The notes below the pieces were generated by a model that was given only the letters and a program-made list of their open reading frames with translations, did not search any database and had not been told where the DNA came from. Positions 46,901-55,144 of a stretch of DNA of 64,000 bases are shown here, piece by piece. How positions within the stretch are numbered: position 1 is the stretch's first letter; the number at the start of each line of letters is the position of its first letter. This DNA comes from Rhodospirillaceae bacterium. Its GTDB lineage: Bacteria > Pseudomonadota > Alphaproteobacteria > Kiloniellales > DSM-21159. The stretch is taken from NCBI GenBank assembly GCA_006969625.1, contig CP030885.1, forward strand, positions 3,731,430 through 3,795,429, in the 5' to 3' direction. The position numbers were made by a program, and so were the translations under genes.

Positions 46901-47263
46901 GAGCTCGCCGGCAAGGTCGCGGCGAAAGACCATGGCCGATCCGTGCCGCGCTCGATCAAGGGCAACGACGACGCGCAGGCCTTCTTCGGTGTCTTGAAGG
47001 GACAGCTCACCGACGACGACGGCCAGGACGTCCCGGACGACGAGACGGCTGAAATCGCGCTCGCGGTCATCGACATCGTCAAGCGGCACCACATCGTTGA
47101 TGTCTGGTCGAATGACATCGCCGTGAACGGCATGCGCAACGCGATCGACGACTACTTCTTCGACGTGGTCCGCGACGAGAAGGGCGTCGAGATTTCCGTC
47201 GAGGTGCTCGACGACCTCGAGCAGCGGATCATGGATCTCGCGCGGGCGCGTTTCCCGGGATGA
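43940..47263 (+). CDS. hsdR: Type I restriction endonuclease subunit HsdR
   Basis: 1107-residue DNA translocase/endonuclease. The N-terminal PD-(D/E)xK nuclease domain shows D-x(n)-IEAK in CDIVCFVNGIPFVVIEAKRP. The SF2 motor has Walker A HTQGSGKS, DEAD-like VLVDESHRTQ, GFTGTPL and later LLTGFDAPRNTVLYLCK, and a helical C-terminal domain follows. The start ATG at 43940 has GGAG 8 nt upstream; an in-frame GTG at 43931 is less likely. It overlaps the metallopeptidase gene by 4 nt. Confidence 0.96.
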   Translation: MTFDAAEKYQSQIPALQLLVALGFTPLSQAELAKLRGGRLRNVVLDELLVPQLLKINRFSYRGEDYPFDLEDAHEAVRRLKPTPDRIKGLRATNQEVYDTLVLGTTIAKAIGGETKSYSFRYVDWERPQNNLFHVTAEFSVERTGSTETRRCDIVCFVNGIPFVVIEAKRPTESLKQAASQLIGYQQEDNIPQLFHFAQLLMSINRGDARYAAVGAPQKFWQTWRDEEDTGAALNEAVRRPLEPAEADPLLRSFEGEDSDAAADEIQLAGLVNAPMGVAEEQAVFQGEFAGAKAYFAELAAGGDREVTEQDRTLYALCRPDRLLDLVRRFTVFDGGQRKVARHQQFFGIKAALARIKQREPDGSRKGGVIWHTQGSGKSLTMVMFGRALALDPEIVNPRILIVCDRDDLDRQIKDTFKSCDMEPVRATSGTHLVELIQDRVPLVTTIINKFDTATRARDHVDEDANIFVLVDESHRTQTGKLGGHSQFAGKMRRLLPKACYLGFTGTPLLKKDKNTLHTFGGLIHKYAIDEAVADEAVVPLLYEGRMVEQQVTGETLDSWFDKLSAGLTAEQKVDLKRKFSRMDALAKTEQAIRAKAFDISEHFRQHWQGTGFKAQLVAPSKASAIRFKEVLDEIGHVTSEIIISAPDEREGNEEVDKESKDLVRAFWSEQMQRFGKSEEAYNREIVKAFKGSGDPEILIVVSKLLTGFDAPRNTVLYLCKQLKDHTLLQAIARVNRLFESEDGEPKKFGFIVDYEGLLGELDKALSTYSAFEGYDPEDVAGVVHDVREEIRRLPQLHDQLWDLFKPVKNKKDMEQFEQLLADEALREEFYERLKGFTRCLHISLSSDKLLDVFSEDQVDAMKRDWKQFSELRRSVRLRYQETVDRREFEPKIQKLLDDHVVAKPATTIIELVNINDPDALEAVVDETGVSQGSKADRIASATRRAITERMDKDPAFYRQFSEMLEDTIRAYRERRMSERDYLNSVLELAGKVAAKDHGRSVPRSIKGNDDAQAFFGVLKGQLTDDDGQDVPDDETAEIALAVIDIVKRHHIVDVWSNDIAVNGMRNAIDDYFFDVVRDEKGVEISVEVLDDLEQRIMDLARARFPG

Positions 47264-47976
47264 GCGCGCACCTCCACCGCATCGCCTACGGGCGGCACAT
47301 GATCGAGTTCCGCATCCAGCGTCGCCCGCGCGCCACGCTCGAGATCGCGGTCGAGCCCGACACCTCGGTCTCCATCGCCGCACCTTTCGAGGCTTCGCTG
47401 GCGGACATCGAGGCGAAGGTGCGCAAGCGCGCGGCGTGGATCCGCCGGCAGCAGCGCTACTTCGCCCAGTTCCTCCCTCGAACACCGGAGCGCAGTTACG
47501 TGGGCGGGGAGACGCATCTCTACCTCGGGCGCCAGTACCGCCTGAAGATCGTCCCCCATATTCAGGCCGAGGTGAAGCTCGTCCGCGGCTTCATCCTGGT
47601 CCAAACGCATCGACCGGACCGTCCGGAGACGACACGCGAGATGGTCGAGGCTTGGTACCGACGGCGCGCCCACACGAAGTTCGCGGAACGCCTGGAGGAA
47701 AGCGTCGGACGCTTTGCCGAGCCGGAGGCCTATCGTCCGCGAGGGCTCATCGTTCGCCAGCTGCAGCAGCGATGGGGATCGATGTCCCCGTCCGGTCGTC
47801 TCCTACTGAACCGGCGCCTCATCCAGGCGCCCGTCGATGCGATCGACTACGTCATCACCCACGAGCTCTGCCACATCAGCGAACCGCACCATGGTGCCGC
47901 CTTCTTCGACCTTCTCGGCCGAGTCATGCCGGACTGGGAGAAGCGAAAGACTCGGCTTGAACGGGTCATGGCATGA
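47260..47976 (+). CDS. YgjP-type (DUF45/M48-like) metallopeptidase
   Basis: 238-residue predicted zinc protease. The HExxH motif is His201-E-L-C-His205, followed by the third-ligand region EPHHGAAF. The QQRWGSMSPSGRLLLNRRLIQAP block is typical of YgjP proteins. These are frequently encoded at the end of type I restriction operons; the biological role is not known. It is translationally coupled to hsdR (ATGA), so it belongs to the same operon. Confidence 0.9.
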   Translation: MSAHLHRIAYGRHMIEFRIQRRPRATLEIAVEPDTSVSIAAPFEASLADIEAKVRKRAAWIRRQQRYFAQFLPRTPERSYVGGETHLYLGRQYRLKIVPHIQAEVKLVRGFILVQTHRPDRPETTREMVEAWYRRRAHTKFAERLEESVGRFAEPEAYRPRGLIVRQLQQRWGSMSPSGRLLLNRRLIQAPVDAIDYVITHELCHISEPHHGAAFFDLLGRVMPDWEKRKTRLERVMA

Positions 47977-48157
47977 TGGCCGAAGAATTCAGTGGCCGTG
48001 TGACCTCGCGCCATAGACGGCTAGAGCCCCTTGCTTCGTTTGTGGCCGTCTGGTGTTACTTGGATTTCCGAAGAGGGCTAAGAAAGCTGAGTGGGTCAAG
48101 CGATTGGGGGTAGTCCGGACGATGACTGTTTATTATGGTGAATTGCTTGTGAGCTAG

Positions 48158-49372
48158 GTGCTATCAGTGGCAAGCAAGTCTACGATGACTGTGAAGCTGG
48201 TCGATTCCGGTTGGAGTGGTGAGCTTCGAGACGGTGTTCGCGCATATCCAAATTCGCTTCGTATCATCAGTCCGTTCATCAAGTCTCGCGCCGCCGAACG
48301 ACTGCTCGCTTATTCACCCAAGCACGTCCAGGTAATCACCCGCTTCGATCTGGCTGACTTCGTTCAGGGCGTTAGCGACATCGAGGCGCTAAGGGTGCTA
48401 CTCGATGCAGGCGCTGCCGTACGGGGCATCCGGAATCTGCACGCTAAGCTGTATCTTTTTGGTCGGCGTAGGACGATCGTGACTTCGGCCAACCTCACAA
48501 GCGCGGCTCTAGACAGCAACCACGAATTCGGTTTGGTGTCGGAAGATCCAAGTATCATGGTCGGGTGCGAATCATACTTCGCTGACCTTTGGCGCCGAGC
48601 GGGGAGTGACCTCACGGCTCCCGAACTCGACAGGTGGCACCAGACCGTGGCCTCCTACCAAGCCACCGGGATACGGAAGCGTCCCGATGATCTTCCAGAC
48701 TACGGCGCCGACGTAGGGCTTCCACCATCGTCTAATGTGAAGATCCCACCTCTTTTTTCAGAGGCTGACCAGGCGTTTGTTAAGTTTCTCGGTCAGAGTC
48801 GCAAGCGCGCCCCTTTGTCCTTTCAGACGATCGAAGAGATCGATCGTGCTCAGTGTCACTGGGCGGTCGCATATCCTGAAGGGAAGCGACCGCGTGCCGT
48901 TGCTGATGGGGCTCTGATCTTCATTGCGCGTCTTGTTGCTGAGCCCAACGACATTCGAATCTTCGGCCGCGCGATCGGTATGAGGCACGTACCGGGGCGC
49001 GATGATGCCACGCCGGAAGAGGTCGAGCGGCGAGAGTGGAAGAGAATATGGCCTCATTACGTTCGGGTGCATCACGCGGACTTCGTTGCTGGCACCCTGG
49101 CAAATGCTATTTCGCTGAACGAATTGATGGACGAGTTGGGGGCCGACGCCTTTGCATCTACGCAGCGAAATGCGCGCCGTGGAAAAGGAAACACCAATCC
49201 ACGGCATGCTTACCTTCGGCAAGCCGCGGTCGAGCTGTCAGCTGAGGGATTGGCGTGGCTCCTTGATCGGCTTCAAGCCGCATTTGATGCGCACGGAAAA
49301 GTTCCGCAAGATGAACTAGATGCACTCTATACACCGTCCTCACCGACCATTTCAGGCAATACTGTTGGTTGA
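48158..49372 (+). CDS. PLD-like nuclease domain protein
   Basis: 404-residue protein with one phospholipase-D-type HKD signature: HAKLYLFG (H-x-K) about residue 95, then TSANLTSAALDSNHEFG. Enzymes with one such motif act as dimers; DNA-cutting PLD enzymes of the BfiI/NgoFVII type are the nearest functional analogy. The C-terminal half (from ~200) is unassigned. The start is uncertain: GTG at 48158 or 48167, or ATG at 48185. The HNH endonuclease gene follows with 2 nt between stop and start. Part of the defence-like cluster after the restriction operon. Confidence 0.75.
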   Translation: MLSVASKSTMTVKLVDSGWSGELRDGVRAYPNSLRIISPFIKSRAAERLLAYSPKHVQVITRFDLADFVQGVSDIEALRVLLDAGAAVRGIRNLHAKLYLFGRRRTIVTSANLTSAALDSNHEFGLVSEDPSIMVGCESYFADLWRRAGSDLTAPELDRWHQTVASYQATGIRKRPDDLPDYGADVGLPPSSNVKIPPLFSEADQAFVKFLGQSRKRAPLSFQTIEEIDRAQCHWAVAYPEGKRPRAVADGALIFIARLVAEPNDIRIFGRAIGMRHVPGRDDATPEEVERREWKRIWPHYVRVHHADFVAGTLANAISLNELMDELGADAFASTQRNARRGKGNTNPRHAYLRQAAVELSAEGLAWLLDRLQAAFDAHGKVPQDELDALYTPSSPTISGNTVG

Positions 49373-49374
49373 TC

Positions 49375-50295
49375 ATGGCCATCAAACTCGTCGTGGCTGT
49401 CACCGACGGAGACTGGTTTGAGACGCTGCGCCAGCAGCCAAATCTCGGCGAGGCAAATTTTTGGGCGCCGTCGGCATCGAACTTCCGCGCTCTACAGCCG
49501 GGTGAGCTCTTTCTCTTCAAGCTGCATGCACCGCGCAACTTCATCGTCGGTGGCGGGATCTTCGCGTATGCGACCGCTTTGCCATGCTCGTTGGCCTGGG
49601 AGGCTTTTGGGGTGGCAAACGGGGCAGCATCAGCTCAGGAAATGCGCAGACGAATCGCACGATATCGCAAGGCCGATCCGAGCGATCGAAGTGATTTCGA
49701 AGTTGGCTGTCGGATTCTGACGCAGCCATTCTTCTGGGAAGAGAAGGACTGGCTGCCGGTTCCCACCGACTGGTCAAGGAACATCGTCTCGTTCAAGACT
49801 TACAGCACTGCGACCCGCGAGGGTCTGACCCTATGGGAGGCCGTCGAAGAACGCCTGACGCGGCCGCGCTTCACCGGTATGGCGGAGGAGACGCGTCGCT
49901 ACGGTGAGCCACACCTCATCCGACCACGATTAGGACAGGGGGCCTTCCGGGTTCTTGTGACTGACACCTATCGACGAAGATGTGCAGTTACCGAGGAGCG
50001 TACCCTGCCAGCTCTCGAGGCCGCACATATCCGCCCCTACAGCGACGGTGGCGGCCACGAAGCACGTAACGGTTTGTTGCTGCGGCGTGACATACATAGC
50101 CTCTTTGACGCTGGGTACGTGACTGTCACTCCTGATCATCACTTCGAAGTCAGCCGTCGCATCAAAGAAGAATTCGACAACGGCCGGCACTACTACGCTT
50201 TACATGGCAAGCTGATCAGCACCCCGAGAGATGAGATGAGAAAGCCGGATCCCGTTGAGTTAGCTTGGCACAATGAGAATTGCTTCCGAGGGTGA
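49375..50295 (+). CDS. HNH endonuclease with N-terminal PUA/EVE-like region
   Basis: 306-residue protein. The C-terminal HNH_2-type nuclease (about 210-270) has CAVTEERTLPALEAAHIRPY, GGHEARNGLLLRRDIHSLFDAGY with the H-N-H residues. The N-terminal ~100 residues (FWAPSASNFRALQPGELFLFKLHAP) resemble PUA/EVE/ASCH-like folds, which read modified bases. The combination suggests modification-dependent restriction (type IV-like), which is inference. It forms a tight pair with the PLD gene upstream. Confidence 0.78.
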   Translation: MAIKLVVAVTDGDWFETLRQQPNLGEANFWAPSASNFRALQPGELFLFKLHAPRNFIVGGGIFAYATALPCSLAWEAFGVANGAASAQEMRRRIARYRKADPSDRSDFEVGCRILTQPFFWEEKDWLPVPTDWSRNIVSFKTYSTATREGLTLWEAVEERLTRPRFTGMAEETRRYGEPHLIRPRLGQGAFRVLVTDTYRRRCAVTEERTLPALEAAHIRPYSDGGGHEARNGLLLRRDIHSLFDAGYVTVTPDHHFEVSRRIKEEFDNGRHYYALHGKLISTPRDEMRKPDPVELAWHNENCFRG

Positions 50296-50337
50296 AATTC
50301 GGTCAAGAACGCTGAAGACACCGACACAGCGATCCGC

Positions 50338-50660
50338 ATGGCTGCCTTTGCGCAAGTCCGGCAGTTGTCCGAAACGGGCGACCTCCCAGCTGCTGCCGAA
50401 CTGAAGTTTGGCTTTGAGCTTTGCGGAAAACGGGTTCAGCTGATCGGTGGATCAGCCTGGCATCTTCAAGCCGCAGCATATGTGCTCACTTCGTCAATTC
50501 GGGCGGTCGTCACGAAGCTTGGCCATACAGCAGCCTCGGTTACAGACCTCCGGCACCGGGGGAATCGTTCCGCCAAGCTGGTCGTTCGGTTCCGCTACGC
50601 CGGCCATGCAGCTTGGCCGAGAAATCCATCAAGCACTAACGTTGAAGTCGGATCAGTAAG
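50338..50660 (+). pseudogene. Frameshifted N-terminal fragment of an HNH-restriction endonuclease
   Basis: The frame from 50338 reads AIRMAAFAQVRQLSETGD and GFELCGKRVQLI, the conserved N-terminus of a family of HNH restriction-like proteins. The match then continues in another frame as QPGIFKPQHM (from ~50447), which is the next conserved block of that family. The C-terminal nuclease is absent. It starts 42 nt after the intact HNH gene. I read it as the decayed end of a related gene. Confidence 0.5.
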
Positions 50661-51317
50661 CAGGGACAGCTCAAGTCTCGATCAAACTGGATCGACGCCT
50701 TCACTCGCGCCGAGTCTGTCGGACACGGCAACACTCGTCCGGAACGAGACTTGCACCGGAACGGGCGCCTCGGGTTCAGGGGCCGGCGCTGCGTCTGCCC
50801 GTGTCCACAGAGCTGCTTGCGCCAGGGGGAACAGCTGGCTGACGTGCAGCCCCGCCGACGGCGCCACCTGCGACACCGTCACACCCGGATCCAAGCTCGT
50901 CGCAACTGGTGGCTCCTTCTCCCCCAGCGACGGCGCCGGCGCTCGACTAATTCAAGCATTTCAACCCTCGGGCGGGTCATAGAGCTGCTCCTGGGATTAT
51001 CCGTAGGCCCCTCCCGTGATCTCGCTATCCTGCAAGGCGGCACTCACCGGAGGCATACTTTCAATCTCCCGGAGACGCGGCTTTTGGATGCGAAATAAAT
51101 ATTATTGAATTTAAAGAATAAATAGAACTTTTGTGGATATAAAAAGCGATACAAAGTCAAAAATTAACCATACCGCATTCGACGCGCATCTGATCGGCAT
51201 CGAGCCAGACGTGCGGCTGGAGATCTCCACACGCCTTTCGGCGCAGGACGATGGGCCCAATGCGTGTTGCGCGCGAGAGCCCCGAGGGCGATCAAATACA
51301 CCTCCCGGAGCGCCCGA
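50661..51317. other. Gene-poor gap between HNH pseudogene and the recombination module
   Basis: No frame here has recognisable protein features. 51095-51165 is sharply A+T-rich (runs such as AAATAAATATTATTG). It separates restriction-type genes (plus strand) from the minus-strand recombinase module and probably marks a junction of two insertions. Confidence 0.4.
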
Positions 51318-52016
51318 TCACGATCGTCTGGCGCTGCGCTTTGCACGATTCCGCTCCTCGCCGCGGTGCGGTTTGCGGTCCGGGGTTCCGGGGTCCTGCA
51401 CCTCCCTGAGTTCTTGCCGATCGGCCCTGTTGATGCCGTGGCCCCGGGGATCGACGATCGCATCGCTGCAGGGCCGTCCGGCGCTGTGAGACTCGCATTC
51501 TGCATCCGGGAACCCCTGCACGCCGAGGAAGGCGGTGATCCGGAATACCTCATGCAGAAAGGCCGACATGTCGGCAGCGTCAGGATCCGGCAAGGTGACG
51601 GGGCCGATGGACCGGACGCTCGCGTCCGGGACGACGCATCCGGATGTCGCCCCGGCCGCAAGCAGGCGCTGCGCAAGCCAGCACGCTTCGACGTCGCTCA
51701 GCCCATGATCGCAGACGAAGGCAGCCGCCCACTCCCATGAGAGCGACGCTGCATCCGGCTGCGCCAGGCGCGCGAGGAGGTCGCCAGCACCGACCCGGAC
51801 GCACATTCCTCCCTCTGGTTCTTCGTCGCCGAACGGGTCGACCAGCAGAAAGAGACTCGCTCGGCCGACAAACGCGGGAGCCAGCCTCGGCAGGCGGTCT
51901 TGCTTTCCCCGGCCGAACCGGACGGCGTGGCCGGCCCAGGTGCGCTGATGGATCAGGTGGACGCCGTCGCGCTCCCCGTACGGGATGCACATCCGCAAGG
52001 TGTAAGGTGTCGGCAT
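51318..52016 (-). CDS. Divergent GIY-YIG nuclease-like protein
   Basis: 232-residue protein. MPTPYTLRMCIPYGERDGV..RTWAGHAVRFGR and the later helix SDVEACWLAQRLLAAG follow the pattern of a family of GIY-YIG nuclease proteins. The retained Arg (DLLARL) and Glu (VEACWL) would be the catalytic pair. The GIY and YIG strands themselves are degenerate here (LFLLV and VRVGAGD), so activity is doubtful. The ATG at 52016 has GTAGGAG 10 nt upstream; the frame extends further. It is last in the minus-strand recombinase module. The 316-bp gap to the next gene shows nothing clear. Confidence 0.5.
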   Translation of the reverse strand: MPTPYTLRMCIPYGERDGVHLIHQRTWAGHAVRFGRGKQDRLPRLAPAFVGRASLFLLVDPFGDEEPEGGMCVRVGAGDLLARLAQPDAASLSWEWAAAFVCDHGLSDVEACWLAQRLLAAGATSGCVVPDASVRSIGPVTLPDPDAADMSAFLHEVFRITAFLGVQGFPDAECESHSAGRPCSDAIVDPRGHGINRADRQELREVQDPGTPDRKPHRGEERNRAKRSARRS

Positions 52017-52332
52017 ATCGGTTTCGTCTCCTACGTCGTTGAACAGGCTGCTCATTCGGATGTGGTGGAGTTCCGGGCCGGCGTCTGGAGAAAATGCAGG
52101 ATCCGGCATCCGGGCAGGAACTTTCCCCATGGCACGCCCGAGGAGCGCTGGCGTTTGCGTCCGGCGACCTGGTGGAGGCGAGCGTGCCGGGACCGCTTGC
52201 CGCGCGGGCGGCCTTCCCGAACGCGCCCAGGGCAGGTCGCGCATCTGCGCCTGGGCCGGGACGACGCGTTTCTGCGCCTGTCCGGTCGTCTCTCTGGCAA
52301 ACCCGTTCGGGCGGATCCCATGCCCCCTCTCA

Positions 52333-53433
52333 TCAGGCGGGCAAGAGACCGGCGTCCGGGGCCGGTCCCCCCGTCTGGCGGCCCTGGTTGTCATAGGGCA
52401 TCAGGCGCTGGCACAGCGCATCGAGATGGCTGGCGGCGACCGCCACGTCGGCCGGCAGTCGCCGATCTCCGGGGATGGGAAGGTCCCCGAGATAGATGCG
52501 CACCGTGTTCTCCGGCATGCCGCAGGCGATCAGGTGCTGGGCTCCGGTGATCCGCAGGGCGTTCGCGGTCACCGCGGCGTCCAGGCCGGCACGCTTTCGC
52601 AGCTCCCGGAAGGCCTTGGTGAGATCGGCCGGCTCGGCGCCGTCGATCGCCAGCAGCAACCCCTGCTCGCTCGCACCGATCTCCGCGGCGAGCTGCGGCA
52701 GCAGCGGGACGCGGTAGGGCGGAGCGGAGGCGGTCAAGGTTTCCGCCCTCACCCAGATTGCGCCCTCGGTCCGGTCGAGGTGGGGCGCGGCGAGGGCGCG
52801 CACCTCGCCGGGCGACGCGAGCGTGCCCAGCAGCAGGCGCAGATATCGGCGCTCCTGCCGCGTTTGGCAGGCGGCCCAGAGTCGCATGACCTCGGCATGG
52901 TTGAGCGTACGCCCGGCATTGCGGACCAGGGGCCGGCCCTTCCAGACCGCAGCCGGAAAAGCGTCCAGGCGTCCCCCGGCGACCGCATGCACGAGCAGAC
53001 GGCGCAGCGTCGAGAGGACGCGCGCGGTCGAGGCGTTGGCGAGCTGCTCCGTCTGGGCGAGCTGCAGGACGAAGATCGTCAGCCTCAGCTCGGTGAGATC
53101 GGCGATGCGGGTGTCGGGGCCGAGGTACGCGAGGATCAGCGCGCAGTCCCGGCGCGCGGCGCCCGGGCTCTGGAGCGTGGGCACGACCGCGCGCTCGTAG
53201 AGGGTGGCGACGTCCGCCAGCCGGACCCGTTCCGGGGACCGGGCGACGCAGCTTGTCGAGGCGAGAGCGGTGGTCCGGGGGACGGCGGCAACCTCGAGGA
53301 GCGCCGTTGCGAAGGGCAACGGCCCGGCGTGCGCACCGGGTTGCGGCCCGGCGTCGAGCCAGGGGATGGTGGGGAAAGAGAGGTCGGCGGGGACGGGCGT
53401 GCCGGGGATACCGAAGGTCGCGTTGCGTTGCAT
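52333..53433 (-). CDS. Tyrosine recombinase paralogue C, catalytically degenerate
   Basis: 366-residue protein homologous along its C-terminal half to the intact recombinase at 55145. The active-site arginine region reads GTLASPGEVRAL (Ser207 where the active copy has Arg218). The second arginine is kept (Arg294, NALRITG), the LGH histidine is replaced by Asp317 (YLGDLP) and no nucleophilic Tyr follows. The extreme C-terminus DVAVAASHLDALCQRL matches the tail of copy B. It has its own start with AAGGA upstream. It is likely a non-cutting partner subunit or a relic. Confidence 0.65.
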   Translation of the reverse strand: MQRNATFGIPGTPVPADLSFPTIPWLDAGPQPGAHAGPLPFATALLEVAAVPRTTALASTSCVARSPERVRLADVATLYERAVVPTLQSPGAARRDCALILAYLGPDTRIADLTELRLTIFVLQLAQTEQLANASTARVLSTLRRLLVHAVAGGRLDAFPAAVWKGRPLVRNAGRTLNHAEVMRLWAACQTRQERRYLRLLLGTLASPGEVRALAAPHLDRTEGAIWVRAETLTASAPPYRVPLLPQLAAEIGASEQGLLLAIDGAEPADLTKAFRELRKRAGLDAAVTANALRITGAQHLIACGMPENTVRIYLGDLPIPGDRRLPADVAVAASHLDALCQRLMPYDNQGRQTGGPAPDAGLLPA

Positions 53434-54134
53434 CGAGTGGGTCCTTTCCTGTCCTGGACGATCCATGGCCGTGCTGGCCAAGAACGAGGTGGGTCCAGGC
53501 GACTGCGCTTGGGCACGTGGCGATGCATTTTTCCTTGCCGCTGGAGTGGGCGGCATGCCGTCGGCCGCGACCGGACCGAACGTCGCGAGGTCTGTGCGGC
53601 ACGCGCGCGCCCGGGCATCGAACGCGTCTGCTGCCTGCGTCCGCGTGATGGGCCCGCGTGTGTGCCCGGACATGACGGCGGCGCACGGCGAGACGACAGC
53701 GACGGATGTGCGCTCGTCCCGCCAAACCCGACCGGGGGCGGCGGAGCCGCACCAAGCCGCGCCTCCAACGGATCGGCCGCGCAGTGCCGCCGGGCGATGC
53801 CTCCCTGGACGACCCCCGCACGTCTCTCGGGACATCTTCCAGGGCATTACGGGGAGACCGTCTGCCAAGCGCCCCGCTTCGGGCCTCCGGGACAAGGGCG
53901 TCCCGGATGTCCCGGAGATGGCAAGAACGTCCCGGACGTCCGGCGCCCTCTGTCTGGTTCCGTCCTGCCGAGCGCGGGGTGGAATGCCCCCGGCGCGTTG
54001 GCACACGCATCGCCGCTGCATGGCTCGAGATCTCCGGTCTGTCGGCGGGGCGACGGCCGGGGGGGGCCAGCGAGGACTGCCGCCGGCCGGGATCCCTCCG
54101 CCTTGGCCGACGGGTCAGCCCCCGGAGCGAGGCG
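53434..54134. other. ~700-bp gap inside the recombinase trio with GTCCCGGA repeats
   Basis: No gene is supported, though the frame of copy C stays open. Three copies of GTCCCGGA occur at 53900, 53909 and 53929, with a CGTCCGG relative next to the last. They are candidates for recombinase or regulator binding sites. The unusually long gap between two same-strand homologous genes suggests a lost gene or a recombination site. Confidence 0.4.
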
Positions 54135-55073
54135 TCAGAGGTCGAAGACTTCCCGGCAGAGCGCATCGAGGTGCCTGGCGGCAGCGGCGACGTCTTCGGG
54201 GCGCGGTGCGGCGGCGGGGGGTCGGAAGCGGGGGCGGCACCAGACTTCCCTGGCCGACGGCCCGACGCCCTTGTCACGCAGGTGGTAGATACCGCTGACC
54301 ATGAGGGAATGGGACGTCACGTCGTTGTGCAGTCCGGCGCGCTCGCGCAGCATCTTGAAGCGCCGCGCGGCCCTCTCCTCGCATCGGCGGTCGGCCGGAA
54401 GCACGAAGCCTTCAGCGCCCGGATCGATCGCCGCCGCCAAGCTCGGCAGCAGCGGGACGACGTGCGTCTTCGGGGCGGCGCCGGGGCGGCCGGGCGGGAG
54501 ATGGACCAGGCCGTTCGTCCGGTCGAGGTGCGCGGTCTCGAGCAGCTGCGCGCTGGAAAGGGGGGCGAGGGTCGCCAGCAGGACGAGCATGTAGAGCCGG
54601 TCCTCGCGGGTCTCGCAGGCCCGGGCGAGCTGCTGAAGCTCGCTGACCTCGAGCAGGGATGACGGGTAGACCTTTTGCCAGATCCGGAGCCAGTCGATGT
54701 CCGGGCGTGTGGTCAGCCAGCCCGCGCCATGCGCCGAGGCGAGCGCCTGTTGCAGGAAGCAGACGATCCGGAACATCTGCAGGTAGTCCTGGCCCTCGGC
54801 TCGCAAAGCCGCGAGGAGGGGGTCGATCTGCGCGCCCGTCAGCCTTTCGGCATTCAGGTCGCCCAGGTGCTCCGTGATCGGCCTGTAGGCCCAGTCGTAC
54901 GACGACGGGGGCACGGAAAGGCGCCACCCCTGAAGAAATGCACGGTGCTGCGCGTCGAGCAGCTCGCCGAGGCGAAGCTCCCCCGGCGTCCCGGGTGGCG
55001 GGCCGTTCAGGTTGTCCCGAGGTGCTGTGGGCGTCTTGAAGTGGTCGTCGAACAAGCTGCGCAGGTCGGACAT
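54135..55073 (-). CDS. Tyrosine recombinase paralogue B, catalytically degenerate
   Basis: 312-residue protein aligned with copies A and C: LVLLATLAPLSSAQLLETAHLD matches the A block but lacks the catalytic Arg. The H-x-x-R motif is His255-S-L-Met258 (Arg lost), and no LGH or Tyr is found. The C-terminal EDVAAAARHLDALCREVF is shared with C. AGGAG lies 9 nt before the ATG, so it appears to be expressed. It is shortened at the C-terminal catalytic end. The open frame in spite of active-site loss argues for a retained non-catalytic role. Confidence 0.65.
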   Translation of the reverse strand: MSDLRSLFDDHFKTPTAPRDNLNGPPPGTPGELRLGELLDAQHRAFLQGWRLSVPPSSYDWAYRPITEHLGDLNAERLTGAQIDPLLAALRAEGQDYLQMFRIVCFLQQALASAHGAGWLTTRPDIDWLRIWQKVYPSSLLEVSELQQLARACETREDRLYMLVLLATLAPLSSAQLLETAHLDRTNGLVHLPPGRPGAAPKTHVVPLLPSLAAAIDPGAEGFVLPADRRCEERAARRFKMLRERAGLHNDVTSHSLMVSGIYHLRDKGVGPSAREVWCRPRFRPPAAAPRPEDVAAAARHLDALCREVFDL

Positions 55074-55144
55074 CTGGAAGGTCTCCTCGAGCGAGAGATT
55101 TCAGGGAGCCCGCTGCGGGCTCGGATGGAAGATGGAGGCGCGGA

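Noticed and set aside
50338..50982. 214-codon plus-strand frame as an intact gene
   Set aside because: Only the first ~40 residues resemble an HNH family N-terminus; the family match then moves to another frame, so it is called a pseudogene fragment.
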